The notes under the pieces are model-generated. The model was not told the origin of the DNA and did not search any database. It worked only from the letters and a program-made list of their open reading frames with translations. This document shows positions 46,931 to 55,463 of a stretch of DNA of 64,000 bases, piece by piece; the stretch's first letter is position 1; the number at the start of each line of letters is the position of its first letter. The DNA lies in NCBI RefSeq assembly GCF_000369065.1, contig NZ_KB849804.1, positions 113,303 to 177,302 on the forward strand, in the 5' to 3' direction. This DNA is from Acinetobacter haemolyticus CIP 64.3 = MTCC 9819 (GTDB lineage Bacteria > Pseudomonadota > Gammaproteobacteria > Pseudomonadales > Moraxellaceae). Made by a program: the position numbers and the translations under genes.

Positions 46931-47659
46931 ATGGCTGCAATCTTGGGTGTAAACATTGATCATGTTGCAACATTAAGACAAGCACGAGGTACTGTCTACC
47001 CTGACCCTGTACAAGCAGCTCTGGTTTGTGAGCAAGCAGGTGCAGAAGGGATTACCTTACATTTACGTGAAGATCGCCGCCATATACAAGATGACGATGT
47101 TCGCCGTATGCGTCCATTGTTGAAAACAAGAATGAATCTTGAGTTGGCTGTTACTGATGAAATGGTCGCATTTGCTCAAGAAATTCAACCTCAACATGTA
47201 TGTTTCGTACCTGAACGTCGTCAAGAAGTCACCACTGAAGGTGGATTAGATGTAGTGGGGCACTTTGAAAAAGTTAAGGCTGCAACAGAAGCATTGAAAG
47301 CAATTGGTAGTGATGTGTCACTTTTCATTGATGCTGATCTTGCTCAAATTGATGCAGCGGTGGCATGTGGCGCGCCAACAATAGAAATCCATACAGGCGC
47401 ATATGCAGATGCTGAAACAGATGAGCAGCAACAAGCTGAATTGGCACGGATTATCAAAGGTGCGGAATATGCTGCCTCTAAAGGTTTAGTGGTTAATGCG
47501 GGTCATGGATTAAACTTGAACAATGTGGCACCTATCGCCGCAATTCCACAAATCCATGAACTCAACATTGGGCATTCAATTATCGCTGATAGTGTATTTG
47601 TTGGTTTGACCCAGGCTGTGAAAGATATGAAAGCAGCGATTCAGGCTGCTGCGAGATAA
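46931..47659 (+). CDS. pdxJ: Pyridoxine 5'-phosphate synthase PdxJ
   Basis: PdxJ condenses 1-deoxyxylulose 5-phosphate and 3-amino-2-oxopropyl phosphate to pyridoxine 5'-phosphate. The 242-residue TIM barrel has the signature [20 protein letters not shown] at its N-terminus, [19 protein letters not shown] in the middle, and the phosphate-binding [27 protein letters not shown] end region. Normal length. It lies after recO and before miaE. Confidence 0.97.
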   Translation: MAAILGVNIDHVATLRQARGTVYPDPVQAALVCEQAGAEGITLHLREDRRHIQDDDVRRMRPLLKTRMNLELAVTDEMVAFAQEIQPQHVCFVPERRQEVTTEGGLDVVGHFEKVKAATEALKAIGSDVSLFIDADLAQIDAAVACGAPTIEIHTGAYADAETDEQQQAELARIIKGAEYAASKGLVVNAGHGLNLNNVAPIAAIPQIHELNIGHSIIADSVFVGLTQAVKDMKAAIQAAAR

Positions 47660-47663
47660 GTAA

Positions 47664-48320
47664 ATGAGTAGTGTGAATTATGATGAGTTGATGCAACCTG
47701 TGATCAAGTTTTTAGGTTGTACTACACCTCAAGCTTGGTTAGATGAAGCCATCAATAATTTGGATATTCTCATGCAGGATCATGCGAATTGTGAGAAAAA
47801 AGCAGCCGGAACAGCAATGAATTTGATGTTTCGTTATAGTTTTTTTACTGACTTGCAAGTGAAGTTGGCACAGCTTGTACGTGAAGAAATGCTGCATTAT
47901 GAGCAAGTTTTAGAATTTATGACCAAACGTGGTCAAGAGTGGAAAGGTTTGAGTGCAGGTCGTTATGCGGGTGAACTACGTAAAGAAATCCGTACATATG
48001 AGCCTGAGGCTTTAATTGATGTCATGATCATTGGTGCATTTGTGGAAGCGCGTTCTTGTGAGCGATTCTATTCGCTTGCGCCCATAGTCGATGATGAGCT
48101 AGGGCGTTATTATCGCTATTTGCTTAAATCGGAATCTCGTCATTTCGAAGATTATTTGGCTTTGGCTTTGGATGTTGCAAAAACAGCTAAACTTAAAGAT
48201 CCAGAAGAAAATATTCAACAACGGATTGATCACATTCGTGAAGTCGAAAAGAACTTGATTTTAAGCCCAGATGATACTTTCCGTTTTCATAGTGGTGTAC
48301 CTGCGAAGGTTATCGCTTAG
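47664..48320 (+). CDS. miaE: tRNA-(ms2io6A37) hydroxylase MiaE
   Basis: A non-heme diiron enzyme that hydroxylates the isopentenyl group at A37 of tRNAs reading U-starting codons. The 218-residue protein is of ferritin-like helical type with the carboxylate/His pattern REEMLHYEQVLEFM and VEARSCERFYSL, and EARSxERF plus ESRHFEDYLAL as family marks. It starts four bases after pdxJ. It is present in Pseudomonas and Acinetobacter. Confidence 0.92.
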   Translation: MSSVNYDELMQPVIKFLGCTTPQAWLDEAINNLDILMQDHANCEKKAAGTAMNLMFRYSFFTDLQVKLAQLVREEMLHYEQVLEFMTKRGQEWKGLSAGRYAGELRKEIRTYEPEALIDVMIIGAFVEARSCERFYSLAPIVDDELGRYYRYLLKSESRHFEDYLALALDVAKTAKLKDPEENIQQRIDHIREVEKNLILSPDDTFRFHSGVPAKVIA

Positions 48321-48333
48321 CTTCTTGGAAGAG

Positions 48334-48364
48334 AAAATACCTCTAATCGATAGGGGTATTTTTT
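48334..48364 (+). terminator. Terminator of the lepA-miaE run (first)
   Basis: AAAATACCTCTA / TAGGGGTATTTT pairs with one G-T pair and is followed by TTTTTTGC, 13 bases after the miaE stop. Confidence 0.75.
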
Positions 48365-48382
48365 GCATTAAATTTAAAGCGT

Positions 48383-48415
48383 AAAAAAGCCCATATCATT
48401 GATATGGGCTTTTTT
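48383..48415. terminator. Bidirectional terminator between miaE and tRNA-Asn
   Basis: AAAAAAGCCCATATC / GATATGGGCTTTTTT with an ATT loop has T-runs on both strands and serves the plus-strand operon and the minus-strand tRNA gene alike. Confidence 0.85.
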
Positions 48416-48421
48416 GAATCT

Positions 48422-48497
48422 TGGCTCTCCCACCTGGGCTCGAACCAGGGACCTGCGGATTAACAGTCCGTCGCTCTACCGACTGAGCTATGGGAGA
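48422..48497 (-). tRNA. tRNA-Asn(GTT)
   Basis: On the minus strand the 76-base sequence starts TCTCCCATAGCTCAGT, contains the D loop GTCGGTAGAGC, the anticodon loop CTGTTAATC (anticodon GTT), the T arm GGTTCGAGCCC and the encoded CCA end. The acceptor stem TCTCCCA/TGGGAGA and the four other stems pair without mismatch. It has a strong promoter at 48509-48536 and ends next to a terminator, so it forms a monocistronic unit. Confidence 0.96.
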
Positions 48498-48508
48498 ATC
48501 TGAGAGCC

Positions 48509-48536
48509 ATTATAGGCAGCTTTTGAAATCGGTCAA
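48509..48536 (-). promoter_or_regulatory. Promoter of tRNA-Asn
   Basis: On the minus strand TTGACC (48536-48531), a 16-base spacer and a perfect TATAAT (48514-48509) lie 11 bases before the tRNA 5' end. It is the clearest sigma-70 promoter in the window. Confidence 0.85.
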
Positions 48537-48659
48537 GCTAAAAATGTCATGTTTCTTTCATTTTGATACCATATGCTTTTTATTTGCACAATTGATAGTA
48601 AAAAGCAAAAAAAACTTGAACTTTGATTTGGCTGTTGCTAGATTCGAATCAGAAAGAGC

Positions 48660-48678
48660 GTTTAGGTAAGACCTAAAC
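48660..48678. promoter_or_regulatory. Perfect palindrome upstream of the 48733 gene
   Basis: GTTTAGGT, AAG, ACCTAAAC is a perfect 8-bp hairpin or operator-like dyad 55 bases before the ATG at 48733. It probably controls that gene or caps its leader. No T-run follows. The regulator is unknown. Confidence 0.4.
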
Positions 48679-48732
48679 AGTGTGGATTTAACCCTACTTG
48701 CCAGCACTAAAATGGCTAAATCGGAGGTCGAA

Positions 48733-49164
48733 ATGACTATTCTAAATATTGAAACTATTTTCTCAAATTTTTCTTTTTATCAACAAAACTATCTCGATAT
48801 TTTGCAGGATCCTGAGCATTATTACACCCCTGTAGAAAATTCATTCTTAAATACTTTTCCGTTTAAGCAAAATACTTTGTATTTAGGTGATTTGCTACAG
48901 CTATGGTTTGGAAATAAGTGGAAAATTGAGAACGCTCGTAACTTGTTAAGTCAAAAGAATCCACTTTTAGTCAGTGTTCAATCTCCATTATATTTGTTTC
49001 AACTAGGTGGAGAACTCATCCTCGGTGCTAATACTGCGCTAGCGTGGTCTGTTGCTGAGCAGAAAGTGGTTACGGTACATGTGAAAAGTATTTGGCAATA
49101 CGCCGTTTTTAGTCATTTATGTGATCGCCCAAAACATGTCAAAAGTAGTAAGGCAATTGCATAA
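48733..49164 (+). CDS. Unknown protein
   Basis: A 143-residue protein starting MTILNIETIFSNFSFYQQNY, chosen because CGGAGG lies eight bases upstream; an in-frame GTG at 48682 would add 17 residues. It is rich in aromatic and hydrophobic residues (YLGDLLQLWFGNKWKIENA, SPLYLFQLGGELILG) but shows no clear membrane helix or signal peptide. I recognise no domain. It stands alone between the tRNA gene and a 361-base gap, with an operator-like palindrome upstream, and may be an accessory gene. Confidence 0.65.
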   Translation: MTILNIETIFSNFSFYQQNYLDILQDPEHYYTPVENSFLNTFPFKQNTLYLGDLLQLWFGNKWKIENARNLLSQKNPLLVSVQSPLYLFQLGGELILGANTALAWSVAEQKVVTVHVKSIWQYAVFSHLCDRPKHVKSSKAIA

Positions 49165-49525
49165 TTGCCCTAGCTTATTTTTAAGTTTTTAAGGTCGTAT
49201 GATCATGCAAGTTGTAGTTGTATAAGTCTAAAATTTAATCTGGGGATCCATCCATATTTGCCTTCACTAAACTCTCAATCAATTGCTGCGATTGATCATT
49301 TTAGCTGTTGCAATTAATTGAGGATTTTGGGGGAAGGGGGCGATAGGTTACCATTAAGGTTTATCGCTCTGTAGCAATATTAGAAGCATATGGACAGCCC
49401 TATTTGGTAAAGCTAAGTTGATGATGAGCTAAAACTATATTTACAAATTATTCATTGCGAAAGAGGCGAAGTGTTTTAATCTATTTATTCTTGAATAATA
49501 ATTTAAACAAAAGGTAAATTTTAAA
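49165..49525. other. 361-bp region with no intact gene
   Basis: AT-rich spacer before the GFA-family gene. A short minus-strand stretch around 49242-49302 reads as a plausible protein end (NDQSQQLIESLVKAN followed by MDGSPD and a stop) but has an in-frame stop just upstream and no start; a one-base shift would extend it. It may be the remnant of a degraded gene. No hairpin or strong promoter is seen. Confidence 0.3.
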
Positions 49526-49945
49526 ATGAATGGACAATGTGTTTGTGGTGAAACTACTTTTGAGGTGAAATTAAAAAACCATGATGTTCATGTTTGCCAT
49601 TGTTCTATCTGTCGCAGACAGACCAGTGGTGTGATTATGACGGTTGATGTAGAACAAGGGAGTCTAGCGTTTTTAAAGCAAGATCATCTTACAGTTTATA
49701 ATTCATCAGAATGGGGAGAACGTGGATTCTGCAATGCGTGTGGTACCAATATATTTTGGCGTACCAAGGATCAGAACTATTGCAATATTAACGTGTTTTC
49801 TCTAAATGAATCACCTCAAGATTTAAAGCTAGATCTTGAAATTTTTATTGATAATAAACCTGAATTTTATGCTTTCCAAAATTCAACTAAGAAAATGACC
49901 GAGGCTGAAGTTGTAGCGTTATTTAACGGTGAGGCTGGAGAATAG
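49526..49945 (+). CDS. GFA-family (glutathione-dependent formaldehyde-activating) zinc protein
   Basis: A 139-residue protein of the GFA/CENP-V fold. The zinc ligands are Cys5 and Cys7 (GQCVCGETTF), Cys24, Cys26 and Cys29 (VCHCSICRR) and Cys69 and Cys72 (FCNACGTNIFW). The family was named from a formaldehyde enzyme, but most members have no proven activity. It is a single gene that converges with the aminotransferase. Confidence 0.9.
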   Translation: MNGQCVCGETTFEVKLKNHDVHVCHCSICRRQTSGVIMTVDVEQGSLAFLKQDHLTVYNSSEWGERGFCNACGTNIFWRTKDQNYCNINVFSLNESPQDLKLDLEIFIDNKPEFYAFQNSTKKMTEAEVVALFNGEAGE

Positions 49946-49977
49946 GAAAGCTGAGATATGAATTAAAGTTAGAGTAT

Positions 49978-50007
49978 AAAAAAAGAAGCTTCATTTTGAA
50001 GCTTCTT
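49978..50007 (-). terminator. Terminator of the aspartate aminotransferase gene
   Basis: AAGAAGCTTCA / TGAAGCTTCTT with a TTT loop; on the minus strand a run of seven Ts follows, on the plus strand the tail is weak. It lies between convergent genes. Confidence 0.8.
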
Positions 50008-50024
50008 CATCTTAACTAAGCTTA

Positions 50025-51251
50025 TTATTTTTCAGCTTTGATTGATGCAATTGCGGCATCAACACCATCAATAGATTCAGCTGCTTTTTTGATACGAGCT
50101 AAAGCATCGACTAGAACTTCATCAGCAGTTGCGTAAGAGATACGCATAAAACCGCCTAAGCCAAATGCATCACCTGGAACGACTGCAACGCCAGTTTCCT
50201 CAAGCAACCATTCAGAGAATTCTGTGCAAGATTTTAAGCCTTTGGCACGAATCAATGGGCGGATGTTTGCATACGCATAGAATGCACCATCGGCAGGTAA
50301 GCATGAAATACCTTTGATGTCATTTAAGCCATTCACAACTAAATCATGACGGCGTTTGAATGCTTCAATCATTGGTTGTAAAACGTCTTGTGGACCATTC
50401 AATGCGGCTTCTGCTGCAACTTGTGAAATCGACGTTGGGTTAGAGGTTGATTGAGACTGGATCTTTTTCATCGCGCCAATGATTTTTGCAGGACCAGCCG
50501 CATAGCCAATACGCCAGCCTGTCATTGCATAGGCTTTAGATACACCATTTAAAACGATAGTACGGTCATATAAGTCTGGTGCAACGGTTGCAATGTTGTA
50601 GAACTCATCTTCCCAGCGAATTGGTTCATACATGTCATCAGAAGCAACAAAAACTTGTGGGTGACGACGAAGAACTTCAGCCAAAGCTTCGAGCTCAGCT
50701 TTGGTGTAGATCATACCTGTCGGGTTCGATGGGCTGTTCAATACCACTAAACGTGTATTTGGCGTGATCGCAGCTTCTAATTGTTCAGGTGTGATTTTGA
50801 AGCGTTGTTCTTCACCACATTTCACAATCACTGGTGTACCTTCAGCAATAATCACCATATCAGGATAGCTTACCCAGAATGGCGCAGGGATGATGACTTC
50901 ATCACCTTTGTTGAGTAAAGCCAGTGCTAAGTTAAAGAAACTTTGTTTACCACCACAAGAAACCAAAATCTGATTTGCTTGATAGTCCAAGTTATTATCA
51001 CGTTTCAATTTTGCAATAATTGCTTTTTTGAGGCTTGGAGTGCCATCGACAGCCGTGTATTTCGTAAAGCCGTTGTTAATCGCTTCAATTGCAGCATCTT
51101 TGATGTGTTGAGGGGTATCAAAGTCTGGTTCGCCTGCGCCTAAACCAATCACATTTTTACCCGCAGCTTTAAGCTCAGCAGCTTTGTTGGTTACTGCAAG
51201 TGTAGGGGACGGTTTGATGGCATTGACACGATCAGAGAGACGTACGTCCAC
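50025..51251 (-). CDS. Aspartate aminotransferase, class I PLP enzyme
   Basis: A 408-residue transaminase that interconverts aspartate and 2-oxoglutarate with oxaloacetate and glutamate; some members also use prephenate. The signatures are IGLGAGEPDFDTPQHI, NSPSNPTGMIY, the PLP lysine in NGVSKAYAMTGWRIGYAAG and the FMRISYA C-terminal arginine. It belongs to the subgroup I-beta type found in Acinetobacter and Rhizobium-like proteins rather than E. coli AspC. It starts at GTG (VDVRLSDRV) with AAGGA eight bases upstream. Normal length. Confidence 0.93.
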   Translation of the reverse strand: MDVRLSDRVNAIKPSPTLAVTNKAAELKAAGKNVIGLGAGEPDFDTPQHIKDAAIEAINNGFTKYTAVDGTPSLKKAIIAKLKRDNNLDYQANQILVSCGGKQSFFNLALALLNKGDEVIIPAPFWVSYPDMVIIAEGTPVIVKCGEEQRFKITPEQLEAAITPNTRLVVLNSPSNPTGMIYTKAELEALAEVLRRHPQVFVASDDMYEPIRWEDEFYNIATVAPDLYDRTIVLNGVSKAYAMTGWRIGYAAGPAKIIGAMKKIQSQSTSNPTSISQVAAEAALNGPQDVLQPMIEAFKRRHDLVVNGLNDIKGISCLPADGAFYAYANIRPLIRAKGLKSCTEFSEWLLEETGVAVVPGDAFGLGGFMRISYATADEVLVDALARIKKAAESIDGVDAAIASIKAEK

Positions 51252-51463
51252 GGCATTATTCCTTCTTATGGGATTAAAAAATAAAAGCAGGTTATCTTAG
51301 CTTAAATAGAACTTTTTGTGGTCAAAACTTGCCTTAATCGTATAAAAAGTTACCAAATTATAGGGTAGAAGACAGCTTTTGTTTTTACACATTTTATTTT
51401 TATAAAAATCACAAAAAATCTATTACAATAGCGTTTAGAAATTTAGATTTCGAGAGAATTTCA

Positions 51464-51643
51464 ATGAGTACTCAATCACCCAAGGCAAAAAAAGCTTTGG
51501 TTAAATTGCCATTTCCGATGCCATCTGCTCAGGATGATTCTGAAGATGCAACGCATAATCAGGTGCGTCCAAAACCTGAGCAATATGCAGATCGAACTTG
51601 GATGCCACCGCGTGGCACGCGTCGTTCGATGGGAAAACGTTAA
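51464..51643 (+). CDS. 59-residue conserved-looking miniprotein
   Basis: An open frame starts MSTQSPKAKKALVKLPFPMP and ends with RTWMPPRGTRRSMGKR and TAA. GAGAG lies nine bases before the ATG. The composition is basic and Pro-rich with no hydrophobic helix, so it is a soluble, probably unstructured, small protein. It is followed five bases later by a strong terminator, a sign that the gene is real. I cannot assign a family. Confidence 0.65.
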   Translation: MSTQSPKAKKALVKLPFPMPSAQDDSEDATHNQVRPKPEQYADRTWMPPRGTRRSMGKR

Positions 51644-51647
51644 ATCG

Positions 51648-51685
51648 AAGAAAAAAGGATATCTTAAAAGATATCCTTTTTTCTT
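51648..51685. terminator. Bidirectional terminator between the miniprotein and protease genes
   Basis: An 18-bp perfect stem around a two-base loop (core AAAAAAGGATATCTT / AAGATATCCTTTTTT) has T-runs on both strands and serves convergent genes. Confidence 0.88.
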
Positions 51686-51698
51686 AAGGGCTATTCAA

Positions 51699-52871
51699 TT
51701 AAGGTGCTTTATAAAGCAAACGATTTGGACTACCTGCTGGATATTTAACAATATTCGTTGTTGCTAGTTTCAGCAAATTGGTTGTAATTGTTTGCGGTGA
51801 TGCAGTGGGGGTGCTTTGTGACATTTCAGCAACAACACCAGCTACATGCGGTGTCGCCATAGAAGTGCCATTTGAGAGTTTGGTTGCAGTATTGCTATCG
51901 TACCAAGCCGATGTAATTTGTGTTCCAGGCGCAAAAATGTCCACACAACTGCCATAGTTAGAGAAGTTTGCTCGCGTATCGGTATTGTCGATTGCCGCAA
52001 CGGTAATCGCTTTGCTTGCTCTAGCAGGTGAGGAATTACACGCATCCGTATTTGAATTACCCGCAGCAACGACAGGGGTATAGCCCTGATCATAAAGTGT
52101 GACGATTGCATTATCCAAAGATGAGCTGACGCCACCACTTAGTGACATATTAACCACTGCTGGTTTTTTACCATTCTGGACGACCCAATCTAACCCAGCC
52201 AAAACTCCGCTGGACGTACCCGCACCATCACAGCCCAAAACACGAATTGGTACTAAGGTTACATCTTTCGCAATACCATAAGTTGTTCCACCGACTGTGC
52301 CAGCTACATGTGTGCCATGTCCATTGCAGTCGGTAGTTCCTTTACCGTCACTGATCGCGGTATATCCTGATTTGACTCGACCTGAGAATTGTTGATGAGA
52401 AGTAAGTATGCCTGTATCTACAATATAAGCTGTAACACCTGCACCTGTCTGGGTATAGCTATAATTGGAGTCAAGTGGGAGATTCTTTTGGTCAGTACGA
52501 TCTAATCCCCACACTGCATTATTCTGAACGTTACTATGAATACTCATTACAGTATCTGGTTCAACAGACAGTACATTGGGATTCTTTTTCATAGCTTCCA
52601 CAAATGCTTGACCTGCGTTGCTGGGAAGTGAAATTGCAAATCCTTTTAGTACAGATTCATAGGTATGTAAAACTTTTCCGCCATGAGATTTGGCCAGTGT
52701 CGCTGCTAAGTCTTTAGATGATGTTTGTGCCTTATTAAAGGTTACAATGTATTGATCTTTGATTGGACCATGTTTGGATGATGGGGTGGTTGGGGCTGCA
52801 AAAGTAAAGCTTGCGCAAGTCGTAAAAATTAAGGCAAATAAAGGTTGCTGAATATTCACTTGAATCTCCAT
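51699..52871 (-). CDS. Secreted subtilisin-like (proteinase-K-type S8) protease
   Basis: A 390-residue preproprotease. It has a signal peptide (about 1-25, ending TFAA), an I9 inhibitor propeptide (about 38-110, QYIVTFNKAQTSSKDLAATL) and an S8 catalytic domain with Asp152 (YIVDTGI), His185 (GHGTHVAG), Asn272 (AAGNSNTDAC) and Ser337 (GTSMATPHVAG). The domain ends at the C-terminus, so there is no extra domain. Its sequence is clearly paralogous to the protease at 53838. It is the last gene of the minus-strand protease block. A secreted role in nutrient scavenging is likely. Confidence 0.93.
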   Translation of the reverse strand: MEIQVNIQQPLFALIFTTCASFTFAAPTTPSSKHGPIKDQYIVTFNKAQTSSKDLAATLAKSHGGKVLHTYESVLKGFAISLPSNAGQAFVEAMKKNPNVLSVEPDTVMSIHSNVQNNAVWGLDRTDQKNLPLDSNYSYTQTGAGVTAYIVDTGILTSHQQFSGRVKSGYTAISDGKGTTDCNGHGTHVAGTVGGTTYGIAKDVTLVPIRVLGCDGAGTSSGVLAGLDWVVQNGKKPAVVNMSLSGGVSSSLDNAIVTLYDQGYTPVVAAGNSNTDACNSSPARASKAITVAAIDNTDTRANFSNYGSCVDIFAPGTQITSAWYDSNTATKLSNGTSMATPHVAGVVAEMSQSTPTASPQTITTNLLKLATTNIVKYPAGSPNRLLYKAP

Positions 52872-52975
52872 TTTTATACGATGTCTGTTTTTCTGTACTG
52901 AGTTTTTATTTTTTCTATCCTATTAATTTATAGTTTTTTTAGTTTATCTCCTTTTGCTCAGTGGTTTATGTGGAT

Positions 52976-53782
52976 TTAGCAGCGATTAACTGGGTGTTGA
53001 ATGGTTAAATCACCACGCCATAATTTAATAAAGTCTTGCTCGTCGATATCGTACAGTTCCATCAATGCAATAATCACGCTGACGAAAATCATGGCACCTT
53101 CGGAATTGCTTTGAAAATTAAATATTTTCCCATTTAGCTTACCCAAAATATCTTTAATTTCATGTTCTCTACCCCGCCCATAGCGGTCGCGTGGATAAAG
53201 TTCTTCATTCAGTACAATCAAAGCAATTGCTTTTTCATTGGTTGTTAAATTCGTTTTTGATAAAGCTTCTTCGAAAGATTCATAACCATGATCGAAGTAG
53301 AAAATAACCTCATCTTTAATAAAAGCGTGCACGATTTCTGCAGTTAAATCGGGGAATTTTGATACGGCATCTTCCTCGATAAATGGACGAAATGATTCAG
53401 GGAAAATCACATTTGAATGTATACCTTTGAATAAAGGCGCTATTTCAGAGACTTTATATCCAGCGATACCACAACCTAATGCCGTTAAGAAATATTTCAT
53501 TTTGGGATGATTCTTTGCATAAATCTTAAAATCATCGACATAATGAGCTATTTGTGACAGGGGCATTTGTTGCATATGTTCGTTCAGCGTTGGAATCGCA
53601 AAGCTTTGCCCAGCCCATCCACGTCCGACACCTTTTACTGCCGCAAAGTGCTGAGCAGCAACACGAGCAGCGCCACTGTCATGTCTTCCTGCTAAATCAC
53701 TACCAAAAACAAATACTGTATCTTCTGGGAGTTCAGTGACAATCGTTTCATCATGATATTGGTAAGACATATTTTTTATCAT
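52976..53782 (-). CDS. Macro-like (ADP-ribose-binding-type) domain protein
   Basis: A 268-residue cytoplasmic protein. Residues 15-130 contain FVFGSDLAGRHDSGAA, QSFAIPTLNEHMQQMPLSQI and LTALGCGIAGYKVSEIAPLF, the marks of a phage-frequent family with a macro-like fold. The C-terminal 130 residues (from about 140) are a helical region I do not recognise. The start at 53782 or at 53770 (MSYQYHD) is not decided by the sequence. It lies between two S8 protease genes on the same strand (gaps of 55 and 104 bases). A role in ADP-ribose signalling is inference. Confidence 0.65.
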   Translation of the reverse strand: MIKNMSYQYHDETIVTELPEDTVFVFGSDLAGRHDSGAARVAAQHFAAVKGVGRGWAGQSFAIPTLNEHMQQMPLSQIAHYVDDFKIYAKNHPKMKYFLTALGCGIAGYKVSEIAPLFKGIHSNVIFPESFRPFIEEDAVSKFPDLTAEIVHAFIKDEVIFYFDHGYESFEEALSKTNLTTNEKAIALIVLNEELYPRDRYGRGREHEIKDILGKLNGKIFNFQSNSEGAMIFVSVIIALMELYDIDEQDFIKLWRGDLTIQHPVNRC

Positions 53783-53837
53783 AAGTAATTAAGTATCAGC
53801 TCATGTTGAATGCGTTTCTGGTATGGGTCAAGTGATT

Positions 53838-55463
53838 TTAAGGTGTCAATGTAATATGACTGACCTGATTATGATTTGCTGCGTAAGTTAGATTTGTACC
53901 CGTTATATTTACCACGTTAAATGTTGTACTGGTTACGTTTCGTGAAAGAGTTCCACTATTTAGCTGACATTCCCCAATACTATTGGTTATACAACTGATG
54001 GCAGAGGCACCAACACTAAATCCTCCGGTAATTGTGGCATTACTGACAGCTTTTTGATTTTGATCGACAACTTTAACGTTGACCGTTGCTTTCCATGTGC
54101 CAAATAACCAATTTCGAGTAGTAGCGCCGATCAGTTGGTTAATGCTCGCTAGAGTATTGGTAGATTGCTGTATTGTTTGGTTAGACGGCGTACTATCAGA
54201 TGCAGTTGCAGTAAATAATAAACGGTTTGAACTACCTGCTACATTTTTGACAACATTAGGTGTAGACGTCGCAAGGATTTGATCAGTAACCATTTTTGTA
54301 GTAGCGGTTGGGGTTCGCTGCAATATCAGAGCAGCAGCACCTGCAACATGAGGTGCAGCCATTGAAGTCCCATTGCCTGTACCAACTGAACTGTTACTTC
54401 TGTTCCAAGCGGAAGTAACACCACTACCTGGGGCAAAAATATCAACGCATGCACCATAGTTCGAATAGCTGGCACGAGTATCTGTTTTGTCTGTTGCAGC
54501 AACAGTTATGGCATTTGCCGAACGTGCAGGAGACAGATCACATGCATTGGTATTGGAATTTCCAGCGGCAACAATAGGGATAAAGCCTTGAGTAGATAGA
54601 TTATGGATTGCTGTATCCAACGGTTCGTATGCAGGCCCTCCCATGGAGATATTGACAACGGCTGGTTTTTGCCCATTTTTCAATATCCAGTCAATTCCTG
54701 CAATCATATTACTCATCAACCCTGAACCAGAGCAACCGACGACTCGTATAGGGATCAGATTAATTTGCTTGGCGACACCATAGGTTGTACCTCCAGCCAA
54801 TCCCGCGACAAACGTACCATGCCCATTACAATCATTAGTACCATTAAAGTCTGAGATCGCTGAAAAGCCTTTTTTTACTCGACCTGTAAACTCTTGGTGG
54901 GTTGCTAAAATTCCCGTATCAAGAACATATAAATTTACCCCAGCACCTGTATTTTCATATTGATAACTTTGGTTTAACGGAAGTGATCGTTGATCAATTC
55001 GATCGAGTCCCCATGAAGGATTACTTTGGATTGCACTGATTTGAATGACTTGATCTTCTTCAACGTAATTGACCAATGGATGGCGTAGCATGGCATTTAT
55101 AAATGCCTGACTGGCAACCTCTGGTATGCTAATCGCGATACCTTTGAGTGCTTGATCAAAACGATATCTCGTCTGACCGCCGTACTGTGTTTGGATGGTT
55201 TGGGACAGTTGAGCGGATTGTCCTGATTGGTCTTTAAATACAACGATATAATGTCGCAATGCTAAAGGAGTTGGCTGAGAGGTTGAGCGGATTTGTTGTA
55301 AAGTTTCTGTAAGTTTAGTTTGTTTTAATAATTCATGATGAAATTCAACGGCATTGGTTTGAGCATCAGTGTTTAGTATTTTGACAGGAGCTTTATGGGT
55401 TGCTGCAAAAGTAATTACAGCAAGTATAGTGGTAGCCATAGCAATCTTATATTTTGTTTTCAA
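53838..55463 (-). CDS. Secreted subtilisin-like S8 protease with C-terminal beta domain
   Basis: A 541-residue preproprotease with an N-terminal membrane signal (about 5-22), an I9 propeptide (about 70-140, HYIVVFKDQSGQSAQL) and an S8 domain with Asp182 (YVLDTGI), His215 (GHGTFVAG), Asn302 and Ser367 (GTSMAAPHVAG). After a Ser/Thr-rich linker (about 425-450) the last 90 residues form a beta-rich, Ig-like domain (WKATVNVKVVDQNQKAVSNATI) with two cysteines, typical of a C-terminal module that aids secretion or substrate binding. It is a paralogue of the protease at 51699. Confidence 0.92.
   Translation of the reverse strand: MKTKYKIAMATTILAVITFAATHKAPVKILNTDAQTNAVEFHHELLKQTKLTETLQQIRSTSQPTPLALRHYIVVFKDQSGQSAQLSQTIQTQYGGQTRYRFDQALKGIAISIPEVASQAFINAMLRHPLVNYVEEDQVIQISAIQSNPSWGLDRIDQRSLPLNQSYQYENTGAGVNLYVLDTGILATHQEFTGRVKKGFSAISDFNGTNDCNGHGTFVAGLAGGTTYGVAKQINLIPIRVVGCSGSGLMSNMIAGIDWILKNGQKPAVVNISMGGPAYEPLDTAIHNLSTQGFIPIVAAGNSNTNACDLSPARSANAITVAATDKTDTRASYSNYGACVDIFAPGSGVTSAWNRSNSSVGTGNGTSMAAPHVAGAAALILQRTPTATTKMVTDQILATSTPNVVKNVAGSSNRLLFTATASDSTPSNQTIQQSTNTLASINQLIGATTRNWLFGTWKATVNVKVVDQNQKAVSNATITGGFSVGASAISCITNSIGECQLNSGTLSRNVTSTTFNVVNITGTNLTYAANHNQVSHITLTP

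Noticed and set aside
52976-53782. Macro-like gene as evidence for a prophage
   Set aside because: No integrase, structural or lysis genes occur nearby; one phage-frequent domain is not enough.
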